Source: Paragonimus skrjabini miyazakii (taxonomy: Eukaryota > Platyhelminthes > Trematoda > Plagiorchiida > Troglotrematidae). Taken from it: a stretch of DNA of 64,000 bases. Positions 8,501 through 19,900 of this stretch are shown here, one piece after another. The notes below the pieces were generated by a model that was not told where the DNA came from, did not search any database, and saw only the letters and a program-made list of their open reading frames with translations. How positions within the stretch are numbered: the first letter of the stretch is position 1; each line of letters begins with the position of its first letter. The stretch spans positions 9,254 through 73,253 of the forward strand of contig JTDE01002228.1 of NCBI GenBank assembly GCA_014338405.1, in the 5' to 3' direction. Position numbers and translations under genes: made by a program.

Positions 8501-10980
8501 TAACTTACATAGTCCTTCAACCTTCTTCATAGGAACGTTGTATGCTGAGTTGTCATTTATGAATATTCATACAACGCTACCAACTGGCATAGTCAATAAG
8601 ATACGCACCACATAAAGTAAAATTGTTGAAATATGAAACAACAGTACATTTGGGGACTGATTACCTTGTGACAATTTTCTTTGAAATTTTGATGTATTAT
8701 TATTCCAAGTGTTTTGATTATGTTGCTCTTTTAGACTTTTTGCCAAACGTCACACAATAATAATCGCTGATTGACAGTACGGTTCATTTGCTGCATTTTT
8801 ATTTTTACCCTCAGCGTTTCTGGTCTGTTGGTAAAACAATCCAAGCTTGGTCAATAAAACAGTGTTTGAATAAGAAATACCACTGACGAGTTCAGTGAAA
8901 TGAGTTCGTTGAAATGAGTTCGCAATTCATTTCTTGCACTGACATTACACTAGATCAGTCGCCTTTTCATGAGACTTTTGAGGGCGAAGTTCACAACTAC
9001 TATGGACAGATATAATTAACCCGTCCATATTATTACAGCTTACGGGAGTAACCACCACGATAGACGCTTCGTTTTGGTTAATAATCTTGAAGAATTAATT
9101 AAACTGTTACAAGTTTCACTTCTTCATCTGCCTGGCGATATAAATATTCCACCCTACTTCACCTTATGTCTAGTTTATTGATTGCGCACACAAACGGGTG
9201 ATCAAACCATAACACAACCAAATTTTGTACAGACATTTTCATTATAGCTCTTGGTTAGGCCCTCACTTTTCGTGTTTTACTAATTAAGGTCATTACACGA
9301 CAAGTAAAATGAAAAACCCATGAGCGCTGGCCCATTCTTAGTGGAGTAATGGAAAGTAACGAAATTCGCTATGACAAAACAGAAAAACTAAAATATAGCA
9401 TGCACTGCTTTTATACACCACACAACTGTAAACCCGAAGCATGACCTAAATGTACCTTGGAAAGTCGTCTCACCACCTGTTGGGTCAAGAGCCTTTGTAT
9501 CTTAGCGGGAATGGAGTACCGGTCTATAAGTGAATGCATGGGTCTCAGTGTCAGACGTAATTCTACTTCTTTCGCGCCACATTTACCTATTAGCACTTTC
9601 TAATCGGCCAGTGTTTAGTTTTTGCACTGATGAACCGGTGTGCATGAGATTTTACCTAACGAGTCTGCAAGTGAATGTTTGCGTCAGCTTTGTTCCAACG
9701 AATTTAGCTCTGTAAGAACACTAGAATAAAAGCAACCCTCTGTTGTCTATACCAAACGAGAGCTCTTTAAGTTGAGTGAAATGCAAGACGACGATAAGCA
9801 GAGTTGAACTCAAGACTTGCTTCAAGGTTCTGACACAAAAACTAAAAAAGTTAACCCCATATGGTCTCTGAATGAAGTAGCCGAACATAAAGATGTCCGT
9901 TTTCTTTAGGCGAGTTTACTAGACAACCTGGTGGAAGTAAGTTTCTTGGTAGTGGCAAGCTTAATGGTCACGATGCGTCATGGTACTGGCGTTCTTTTAA
10001 CAAGGAATAGTGGACTTTGATGAGTACACCATTGCTAACCTATACAGTACGGTATGGAGCGTAGTCCGAAGAATGGCCAGGTAAATTTATTATTCCTAAA
10101 AGTGAGGAAGACATAAACACTTACTAACACGTTGAATATAATTTTACTGCTATCCATCGTACCACGTACGGAGGGGAATGTGAGGTTCCATGAAAATGGA
10201 TTCCAAATGCATCCTGTCTAAGATTGGAGACTGTGACCGCTCCTTCACGGACCATATGTAGTAAACTAACAAGCTTGCAGCTGTGACTTAAATTAAATCG
10301 AAACACTCTGGGGAATAGGTTCTATGCATATAGACAGTGCTGGTAGGAACAAAAGCGCGATGACGAATTGGAAGAATCCCTAAATGTTGGAATGAAATAA
10401 ATTGAGTCCAATCTATGTTAACTCACTTGTGATAAGTCTGCCGGGAGATGAACCGATGTCCCAAATGGGGATGACAAGAGTATCCTACTAACCCAACCTA
10501 GTAGTTCACAGGACAAAGTCGTTTTGCTTTTTGCTGCGATCACTGTTCAGTTGTCTTAATCAGCTTAAGCAGAATAAATAGGTAGCAAGTGATTTCTTAA
10601 TGTTATGACGCCGTGACCAAGTTAGACAGAAATAAAAAATCTGCCGTTGGTGTTAAATTTGTCTCATAGTTTTGTCGCACCGTGTATACATTAACAGGGT
10701 TGTCTCGTGATTGTCCGACAAGTCAGGTGTTCGCATATTAAAAAACTTGCTATCCACGTTGAAAAGCTTGTAAATGTGCAAAAACTAAACATGACACAAC
10801 GTTGTTGAATATTTAAAAGTATCAGGATCCTTCTACTACTTTTGCGTCCACACATCTTTCCTTTATATGCAGGTAATTTATAGAATGCCTTTGTGGAATG
10901 CAGAAGTAACTCAGAAATTTCATTCAATCTACTAGTTATGCTGTTCCGGAACTTCTTTCTTTTACTTGAATATTTACACA
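5576..10980. other. About 5.4 kb without recognisable features
   Basis: I see only short chance open frames (under about 85 codons) on either strand, none with a recognisable motif, good initiation context or paired splice sites. There are no tRNA-like boxes in tandem and no retroelement protein signatures. The open frame 8264-8503 on the + strand has a true ATG, but its translation matches nothing I know. Confidence 0.45.
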
Positions 10981-10983
10981 AAT

Positions 10984-11185
10984 TGGACATCACTTACTGC
11001 TGACCAAAGCTGCCGTACTCCCAGAGACATTTTACTCATCGTCATTTGAAAAGAAGCACTATACTTGAGTTTCACTTAAGTTAAAGCCCGTCGGTACTGC
11101 ATATACTCGCCGCGGTCGGAACTATAACGTCGGCCACACTTCCATGAGGGAACCTAGTTGTCATCTACGCTACTGCCTTCACATT
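10984..11185 (-). mobile_element. Decayed family A SINE with hammerhead relic (copy A3)
   Basis: On the minus strand this retains the region from the former B box through the hammerhead and the GTACGGCAGCTTTGGTCA segment to a short tail (GTGATGTCCAATT). At plus 11056-11100 the ribozyme reads GCAGTA / CCGACGG / stem II GCTTTAACTTAAGT / GAAA C TCAA GTA / TAGTGC. It has the same 45-nt span as the intact copy, but core bases of CTGACGA are substituted. The A and B boxes are too diverged to mark with confidence. Old copy, not expected to be active. Confidence 0.6.
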
Positions 11186-12160
11186 AGAAATGTCTGTATT
11201 AAAACGTGTTCCTTTGCAATGCTCTAATTAACTCCAGGACAACCGTTTAACCCACGAAAGGTAATAACGGGTTGATTCGTGAGTGAATAAGTCAGTGAAC
11301 TGTTCTCCTATTTAGAACGAAACGTAAGCGAACATGGTTTCGATAATCCATCTTCAGAGTGGTACAATTATGTAAAGAGTATGCAGAGTTAGATGGAGAT
11401 ATCGATCGGACTTAATACGCAAAAATTAGACCGCTGTTCAGTCAGTTAGCAATGGCTCGATTGGTACGATGTGACGATCGTCAATCGGTTTAACCGCGCA
11501 GGACGGCCTTTTATCAGATGGATTTGTAGCCAGAGTAGGCTTAGTGCTTGAACACACTGCTTTTGATGACACAATACCAAGTCAAGCAACCTGATTCCCA
11601 TAACCTTAGCAGTACAGTGTTTTCATTCGGACGCCTTCTAATGGGCTACCTTGCACGTGATAGACCGCTTGGAACGCTTGATTTGTATTCGCCTGGTGCC
11701 TACTTTCATTCAGGTGTGGGTGGATAACACAATTGACCGGTCATTTTTCTCCGTGCTCAAACCAACGTGGATGATGTTCCCGGATTCTTTCCGAAAGCTT
11801 TCTTGGCTTTAGACCAATTTACCCTGCTCTGATTAAAATAAAAGTGCCATTTTCAGTCTTACTTTTTTCCTTAATGTTTCTATTCAAGTGAACGCGAAAG
11901 ACTGAATTCGTCTGTTTCAGGTTTACCTTTTTTTGTTAATCGCGGTCTATTTGATAATGCCAAGCCATTCATAGTGAGTTGTTCTAACTTGCTCTACGTC
12001 GAAATGTTGATATTTTCTATGTTTCCTCTAGTAGTTTCAAAAAGAAACTATCAGTTTTAATTTTTGTAACATGCATTTCATCATCTGAACCAGTGCAAGA
12101 CGGAGATTTAGGAAAACAGTGATTGAAACAGCATGCTGAAACGCGGAAAGCGATTTACCA
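11186..12160. other. No recognisable gene or element
   Basis: Intergenic-looking DNA between two SINEs. Nothing supported on either strand. Confidence 0.45.
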
Positions 12161-12162
12161 GC

Positions 12163-12280
12163 TGACCTACGAAACTGGTAAAGCGCTTGCCACGTTTAGG
12201 CATGATGTTTCTGTAGCTGGTCCGAGTCCAGCCGAAGCCCTCAATTTTCACAGTTGGGTTTCATTTAAATCATCAAGTCT
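12163..12280 (+). mobile_element. tRNA-derived SINE, family C (copy C1)
   Basis: The copy has an A-box region AACTGGTAAAGCGCTTGCC and a B-box region GGTCCGAGTCCAGCCGAAG, about 45 bases apart. These are followed by CAATTTTCACAGTTGGGTTTCATTTAAAT. The same order appears in copies C2 and C3 within 1.3 kb. The spacing and boxes are tRNA-like, but the acceptor and anticodon arms do not pair into a real tRNA. No hammerhead motif was found in this family. Confidence 0.65.
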
Positions 12281-13009
12281 GCCAAACTACTCATTAGTAA
12301 AACAGTGACTGGTTAAAATAGTCCTCTGGTATGAGAGAGATGGACCGTCTGTTAACGATCTGGAGCAAAGAAGTGGTAATAATTAGTAATAAAACGTGAC
12401 AACAGAGATGCGTAACACATCGCCAGTTGAAAATCCTGGTCAAGATTGTACGTAAACGGCAGCTGACATTTGAAAAACTGAATAAGTGCTTTGCAAACAT
12501 AACCGTTGAATTTGATTGATCATATAGTTTCAGAGCTGTACGGAAGCTGTCCAGACTGTTGACATTGATGGTGTTATGAATCAGCCGTTCAGACTGATTT
12601 CAAATGAAACGATACGCTGTGTGCTGAATACTACTTCAGTTAATTATCGAGCTGTTAGGATACCATACTGTGTTTGAACAACGTACAGACAGACCATCTA
12701 GGAAATTTATTGCTAACAAACTAGTGAGACTAAATTATTTTATTCCTATCATTGACTTATACCTAATTATCGGAGAAGAAAGGGAGACCCAACTCTGTAA
12801 CCAGCCTTCCCAGAAGGTTCAAACGAGTTGTATCATGTACTCAAAAGTAACTTCTGGCGGGTAGCAAAAACAATGCAGTTTACATTAGTAAAATGGGTAA
12901 AATGAAGACGAATGCAACGACAGTTAGATTGCATTTACTCTTATAATTTTCGAGATGCAGTATTAAACTGCTGAAATACTTTCGGAGGTTACAGTATCAT
13001 ACATTATAA
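12281..13009. other. No recognisable gene between SINE copies C1 and C2
   Basis: AT-rich DNA. The small frames here carry no recognisable motif. Confidence 0.4.
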
Positions 13010-13130
13010 TCTATTAATCTAGATGAGAACCAACTGAGAAACATCTTCGCTTCGGCTGGGTTCGAACCAACGACAGAAACAGTCTGCCCGAACGCAGCAA
13101 GCGCTCTACCAGGTGAGTAACGGAGCCACA
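13010..13130 (-). mobile_element. tRNA-derived SINE, family C (copy C2)
   Basis: On the minus strand the A-box region reads TTACTCACCTGGTAGAGCGC (plus 13101-13120) and the B box reads GGTTCGAACCC (plus 13058-13068), a perfect Pol III B box. It continues AGCCGAAGCGAAGATGTTTCTCAGTTGG, as in C1 and C3. The head most resembles tRNAs whose D arm reads CTGGTAGAGCGC. This is the best preserved head of the family. It is opposite in orientation to its neighbours. Confidence 0.75.
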
Positions 13131-13332
13131 TCGAGAGCTCAGAAATCACACATTTGCACTCAGTTATAAGTAACACAACTTCAATGCTCACCGACGGCGT
13201 TGATGGGTTCCAGCGTGAATAGTTGAAAAATCTTGCTTGGGAAGTCAGTCAACTGGATCATTTGGTCGATTCTATATGACACAGTGGATTGGGCGGGTAA
13301 TTGAATCCAAATGCGAAAGTTCTGAGCCCCCG

Positions 13333-13455
13333 ATATAGCTTGGTAGCTCAGTTGGTAGAGCGCTTGTCATGTTTGGGTATATTGTTTTTGCCCCTATTTC
13401 GAATCCAGCCGAAACCCAGTTTTTTCGCAATCAGGTTTCATATAAATTATAAAAC
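13333..13455 (+). mobile_element. tRNA-derived SINE, family C (copy C3)
   Basis: The A-box region reads TAGCTCAGTTGGTAGAGCGC (13344-13363), matching a real tRNA D arm almost perfectly. The B-box region TATTTCGAATCC (13395-13406) is followed by AGCCGAAACCCAGTTTTTTCGC and a TTTCATATAAATTAT tail. The anticodon-arm region is AT-rich and does not form a stem, so this is not a functional tRNA gene. Confidence 0.7.
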
Positions 13456-13459
13456 TTAC

Positions 13460-14835
13460 AACACTGCTTGTGAGCAGTCTATTAAATTGTTAACTACATA
13501 TAGAAAGCCTTGATGCGAACTTGATTAAGCCATTTCTATGGTTTATTTCTCAGATTATTCACGTGACATTTTTTGAAGGATTTTACAAACCTGTTATTGA
13601 TACAATTTTATTTGACACGAATAACCTGTCCATGAAAGACTGGAGCGAATATTCATTCATACTCTTAAGCACGACGCCATCAAACAGACAGGCAATTTAT
13701 CGAATCGTAAGATGTCTGAGCGTCCGCAAAGTACGATTGCTTGATCACAATCACTTTGAAAAGTTTGACCAGCTTCCTACACCTGAACGAGTAAACGATG
13801 TCGTCTTATTGTTAGCTGATGATTTTTAAAGACTTAACCAGTGCGCAAAACTAGGGACCCACGTACATCTTACAGTTTCGATGTCAGTTTCTGGTTTAAA
13901 ATTCACTTATTTTGCATGGTTTTGTCTTCTGCTGTGACGTTTAGGTAGAGAAAATGTAGCATGCTAGAACCACTGTGGGGATTTTTTGTATTATTATTGA
14001 GTACGCTTCACGTAAAAGACAATATTTTCATTCAGCGTAAAATTTACTATTGATCCACAAATGGTTGGTGACGTTTAAAAGACTACGGTCCAACCTCAAA
14101 CATCTAGCTGAATTACTGGCACATGGTGAAAACGTTTGATCAACGCTACGACCTTGTTGCCATTTTTCGTGTTAGAAGTGGTTGGGCAACAAATCTCGGT
14201 TTAATACTGATGGAATTTAAAATGCTTAAATGGGAATCTTTGCATGCGTACGTTAAACTGCCTGATAATTGTCACGTATTTACTGTGGTGCCCGGTTAGA
14301 TTAACATGTATGAAGTGTGAAACTGATTCACAAATTACTAGGTGATCCTTCATCCAGACAAACTTTCGATAATTTCCACAGGTGTTAGCTCTCAAGTGTA
14401 AGCTGTCAGGTCACACAGCATAATTACATTTGGCAGGCATTTACGACTTATTTACTTCCATCTGAAGTATGTAACACAAAGTAACAGCATAAACCTATCA
14501 CCTATCCATCATTCTCCGTTTTTGTGAACTAACTATAATTAACGTATTTTTTTGTATTGTATCGGCGGCTCATCAGTTATTTAGTTTCAGATCCGTTCCA
14601 TCTTTCCTCATTATCGACCAATCATACGCGATTACATTAGGACATGAAAGATTGGCCACCAATGAAATTTCCCAGGGGAGACAGAAGTGTCTGTCCTGTG
14701 CTAAACTGTTGACCAGTATAAATAATGTACTGACTTCCCAAAGAAATAAAATCAAGCCTATGCATCTGAATGTCATACAGGCAACAGCGACTATTAACTG
14801 ATTAAATTATTCGTGTGATAAAGTTTGAATCAGAA
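13460..14835. other. Upstream region of the HCN gene
   Basis: This should hold the 5' untranslated region and perhaps the promoter or an upstream non-coding exon, but I can place neither. A 102-codon open frame at 13521-13829 (+) opens on a non-ATG codon and ends ...LLLADDF. It has no family signature that I recognise and no clear splice partner, so it is not called as a gene. Confidence 0.4.
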
Positions 14836-16160
14836 ATGAAGAGACTCGAAGTTAACCAAGCAGAGTCTCAATTAGCACGCAAAATCTCAATAGCATCAAA
14901 TTCTCCGTCCAACCCCCGTTGTTTAGTAGATCTAAAGGATAATTCAACATTTACATGTGAGATGCCATATGGCATCACTGCATTACGTCCGTCAAGACCA
15001 GAAATTGATCGACGTCCGCCAGACCAAATCTTACACATTCCGGCAGTGGAACATCGTTTGTCTGTGCAGTCTTGTAAGCCGTCGCCTTGTGGCAGTAATC
15101 TTGAACTCTTGAACTGGAGTGAACAACATCGTGGTTGTTGCATGCATTCACTGAAGTCAAGCGAAAGCTTACTTAGTAAATGCCACCCCAGTTCTCGTTA
15201 TGCTCGGCCACTAAGTAATAATGAAGAGGAGGTTGCTCGTGCGACCGCACACGCTGTCGTAGCTGCCAGTGAGCGTCAATCAAGAACAGCTTTGACGGAA
15301 ATTCCGTTGGAATTCTATCAGTTTTGCTCCGAAAGTACTTCATCTGATTGGTCCAGATCGATTTCTACTGGTTTATGGAGAGATACGAAACAATCCGATT
15401 CAATCGGTGATAGTCAGATTTCCACCGCACAACAATCGCGCATTGGTCAGTACTCTGTTGACTCATTACTTCCTGAAAAATCGCATTTACGAAGGCGCAA
15501 GAGTGCGCTACGTACGCGCCATTCGTTGGATGATGAGACGCCAACTTCGTCACTGGGTATAAAGATAACACCGCGTTTGGATGTTCAAGCATTTGTAGCG
15601 GAGCCTTTTGGCTATGGCCACAGACTTTCTAACAGATTCCCAGTTCGTTCTTCAAATGATCATAGAATAGTAAATCAGACCTCAAAACTCCACAGTAGTC
15701 CAAGCTTAAGACAAATTGCTGGACATACAGCTGAAATTTGGGGTCATCCAGTGCAACGAACTACCGTCAGTTTGAAAGCAGGCAAAGAGATTCGGTCGCA
15801 GATCAGCTTTTGCAAAAGAAAACCTCTTACAAGGATTTATCGAAGCGCACTTTCTATGTTGGGTGAGCCTAAGAGTGTAAACAAATTAGACTCGAACAGC
15901 AAGATGGTGCAATCTGACCTCGATATCCAAAAGGGTGAGCCGAGAACATGCGATGAAGATGCGGACACATGTAGCCTCACGACATTAGAAGAAAAGCCTA
16001 GCACCTCGTCTTACTTGAAGGAACAATTTTTCTCATTTTTTCAACCAACTGGAAATAAGTTGGCCATGAAGTTGTTTGGCACCAAAAGGGCACTCAATAA
16101 AGAAAAACTAAGGCAAGAACGGCAAGGCAAGTGGATTGTGCATCCATGCAGCAACTTCCG
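14836..16160 (+). CDS. HCN: HCN channel, exon 1: N-terminal cytoplasmic region and HCN domain
   Basis: Encodes the cytoplasmic N-terminus of a hyperpolarization-activated, cyclic-nucleotide-gated cation channel, a membrane tetramer that carries the pacemaker (Ih) current in known members. The first in-frame ATG is at 14836. A TAA at 14803-14805 closes the frame upstream, though a spliced upstream exon cannot be excluded. Residues 1-390 are a long hydrophilic, Ser-rich region with a basic RRRKS site, which could be a kinase site. Residues ~392-442 are the HCN domain: LKEQFFSFFQPTGNKLAMKL, KLFGTKRAL, then GKWIVHPCSNFR, directly before S1. The exon ends CG|GTGAGT (phase 2). The N-terminal region is longer than usual in vertebrate HCN1 and sits in a single exon. 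Confidence 0.9.
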
Positions 16161-16744
16161 GTGAGTGTACTCCGTGCTGTTAAGATGAAATACTTTAACC
16201 ACGCAGCCAAACTGTTTACTTTACAAAACTCGTAGTGTTGAAATCACCAGAATTATTCAACACCCTAAGTGTGTCGAGATGTTAACCATTTGGAAATATA
16301 AAATATACTTGACCAACATTCTGTGCCAGTTTAGGAATGGCATACCACTGAGTACATTAGTAATCGGAATAAATTAACGAAACTTGCATAAAGACATGAA
16401 GAAAACTTATTTTATAGATATTTGCGAAGTGATGACTAACTTCAAGTAATTATTCTTATTTCAACTTAAACACCAAAACATTCGATCTCATCGTTTAAAG
16501 TCAGGCATGCTTTTCGTCTAGCTCACTTTGAAACATGGCCAGTTTGGTTCTTCACCTATTCACTCAGGAATATGCGCTGCTACTCAGATGGGTGAGTTTT
16601 TCAGTTCTCCTTACATTGAAGGCAGCGCAGTTATATTTGTATTGACAGATACGTTGAGAGCCACCAAAAATTGGTTTGACCATCTTCTTAGGCAGTAAAT
16701 ATGCTGACTGGTGGTTGGTAATGGCAAGGGGGCTGAAGTGTACC

Positions 16745-16960
16745 GTTATTTTTAAATTTCAATTTGAACACCACCAACACTTGATCGAAGCCCTTGTGTA
16801 TTTCAAAAAGAAGGCATCAGATTGGAGTTTTACTCTCAGCAGAACGTGTAGGAACACATATCCTCGTCCACACTGGAATTTGAACACCGATCCTCCCGGC
16901 TGTACAACTACTATGTTAACTATAACGCCAGTAAGCCAACCGCGGGCATGACTGAATAAT
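16745..16960 (-). mobile_element. Strongly decayed family A-like SINE (copy A4)
   Basis: On the minus strand, a B-box-like GGTGTTCAAATTCC is followed by GGACGAGGATATG. A ribozyme relic follows in which the CTGACGA and GAAA segments can only just be recognised (CTGCTGAGAG...TAAAACTCC). The ATGCCTTCTTTTTGAAAT segment and a TTCAAATTGAAA tail come last. Layout matches the family; sequence identity is low. Not expected to be active. Confidence 0.45.
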
Positions 16961-19900
16961 CATTTGCAAACATCCAAATCCAACTTTATGTAAATAGTGT
17001 TCCGATTGCCAGTTCACTTCAAGTGGGGGAAACAGAAGAGGTTTGTTCATGTCTATCAATAAGCCCCGTGATCGGTAACTCCACGACTAGAATGAATGTA
17101 TTGACTACACTGTACCATATGAGCAGTGTCTCAGCTAGACTGCAGGTTGAGTGTTCATAATTCCACGTAGTTATTTGCAGTCACGAGTGAAACGATTGGT
17201 AGATGCTTGGAATTCATTAAACTCAAACTCCATTTCATAACAGTGCAATCAACTAGTGGTGTATAAAACATGGGTCAGGTGCCAGAATATTTTACATCGC
17301 ATTCACTTTCCGTTAGGTAGTTATACGTTTTTAATGGCGTTTTATTTCTTGATCCTACATGTAACGTACGACTATATTTGGAATTATTCTACCGGAAATG
17401 CTTGACCATAAATTATTAACAACTCGCACTGCAATGCATTTCTAAACAAACATTGTGCTCAAGTTGGTTGTGAAAACTGAAACATCGTTTCTCATGTTGT
17501 GCGGAAATGGAAGTTGAACGAAGGACACCATAAACGTTTTTGAAATGTTATCGATTAGTGGGAAATTAAGAACTGGTTGATAATTATAACTTGTGAAGAT
17601 GATTATGTCTCATTCACCGGCCACAATCATTTTTGACTTGATTAAACATAAGAAAACTTCATCAAATTCGGCTTGACTTTTTTCATCACATATGGGTAAG
17701 GCGAGAAATGAAAGTTCAGAACAGTCAACGCTTATATGGTGTTGGCCACTGTAGGGTAGCTTGGTAACCTAAAAGTCGAAGAAGGTTGCTAAATGATAGT
17801 CTTGTCTTTATTTTACCCACTATTAAAGTTTTGCAAGTAGGTTTTGCCTGCATATGTTTTGATTATTATTTGACTGGTTCAGATTTCGAGAGCACGAAGT
17901 CAACCTGGTTTCTCCAACCAACAATATTATCGCCATTGTTCTCCTTATAACTGTCAATTTGAGATCTCGAGAAAATTTCTATACTCGTTATTTCTTGCGC
18001 CTCCATTTTGACTTTCTATGTAGAGTTTTAGATTTACGAAAAGCGGATTTTCCGTTTCTGAATTCCTGCAGAACTGAACAATATGACGAACGTTTCTGGA
18101 GACTCATAAAACAAAGGTGTTGCAATGCTTCAATCTAAAATGTCGTGGTTCGTCTTTACCGTACAATTTTGTGTTTCAGTAGTGGAGTTTAATCTCTGTT
18201 TAATGGGCTGCCTTCGTCAAGACGATTGAAACGATTTGATTTTTAACTAGAAACCATACATTTTTGACAAACGTTTGTTCGAGCCAATTGTACGCCAGGT
18301 GTAATCAGTTTTTATAGTTTACTTATATTTGGGTTTTCATACTAGGTTCTACGCATAGTTTTGCTTAACTGAATCCTTCGATCCACGTAAAATCTTCAAC
18401 GAAGTCAACTAAATAATACGTAATATAATGTAACCAATCTCTTAAAAATGCGGCGCACAGTTGGGACCGTATCTTTCATCTAACTGGGTTCGTAATAAAG
18501 ACAGAAGTTTTGGTAGTGTTGGGAGAAAAACAGGCAATTTTGAACAGTCTTTTCAGGACGGCGACTATGAACCAGAATCGATAACCTCACGTCAGTAGCA
18601 ACGTATTTTAGATCACTTCGCGGCTAGTCATTTCTAGACGTTATTGAAATTTAAAGTTTTATTGTATGCATCTGAGCAGTTGTTCTCGTAATCTGAAAAT
18701 GTAAATAACAACGTGTGAACCCAATGCATAGGTAATGACATCTGAACAAAAAGCTGAAAACATTTGCAACTAGAATATTGAACGTACCAGGTGGGGAAAC
18801 GCTCAAATAATTGATGTTTTAAACTATTTCCTTTCTAAATTGGTTCGCTTATTTTTACAGACGTTCGTATGGCTGAATTGTCGTTCCGCATATTTGAATT
18901 TTCAAGTGAAAAACAACATTTTTCTAAAACAAATCTGAATCAAACGATCTAGCGGCTAATGTGTACAACGCATAGCCTGATACGTTTTCCCGCAAACTCG
19001 CACGTGCGTACTACAGAGCAAGTTACACTTCTGAAAACTTGTTAAAGATGCAACTGCAGATATGAGAGGTGTATAACCACGTCAGCACTTATCAATGAAG
19101 ATAGTTGTTACCGTTGCAAACCCAAACCAACGAACGACACTTTCTGAACATGCAACGTCTCGAAGCACCTACCTCACCATAACGCTGCAACGGAGACGAA
19201 TCCGTTGGATAAACAACTGCTAGCATATGTGTGGTCCCAGACAGATTTCGGCCTAATCACTCGGCCTGTTGTCAAAGACCTTGTATTAGTTTTTCTTGTC
19301 CTGTCATCAGAATGTTAATTGATCATTTGTTTATGGTGTCAATAATCGCATGTCAAGTTACCGTGATATGATTCCTTAATGTTTGTGGTCCACTTACTGC
19401 GTGCCAGCCCTAGCAGCTCATAAGAATACGTGCTGCAATACATACTGTACCCGTTGTGTTTTATCAAAACATTTGACGCACAAAGGTAAAACTTATTCCA
19501 TGTTCATTTTTTTATAGTAAAGTGGCCAGTCCCCTTCTGGTCATCAAAAACATTTAAAAATGGAAGCGTCTGTGAACTACTCTTTCTACCTGACGACTCA
19601 TTCTCAATTTCGCCAAACATTCGAGTTTTACAATAAGGAAACTCTAACTTATTATTTTTATTGCGAATAGGGAACCAGAGGAGTGATTATTAGGCAACGG
19701 TAAACGTGCAGTTTTGCCTTCCCTGATACAAAAACTTGAGTTGGTAGTTTTCGTGTAAAAGGACCATAGACCATTCAGACACAAATTCTCCAGTTAGGCA
19801 CGATACCAATTGCATATACCCTACGTGTTTGCCTTCAGTATGACTTAACATCGAAATTTTACTCATGATTCAATTTTCTGGTTACATTCCGTAATTTTAA

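Noticed and set aside
13333..13410. Functional tRNA gene
   Set aside because: A- and B-box matches are good, but the anticodon arm does not pair and related copies (C1, C2) show it is a SINE head.
13521..13829. 102-codon open frame upstream of HCN as a small gene
   Set aside because: Non-ATG opening, no motif, no paired splice site; it directly follows SINE copy C3.
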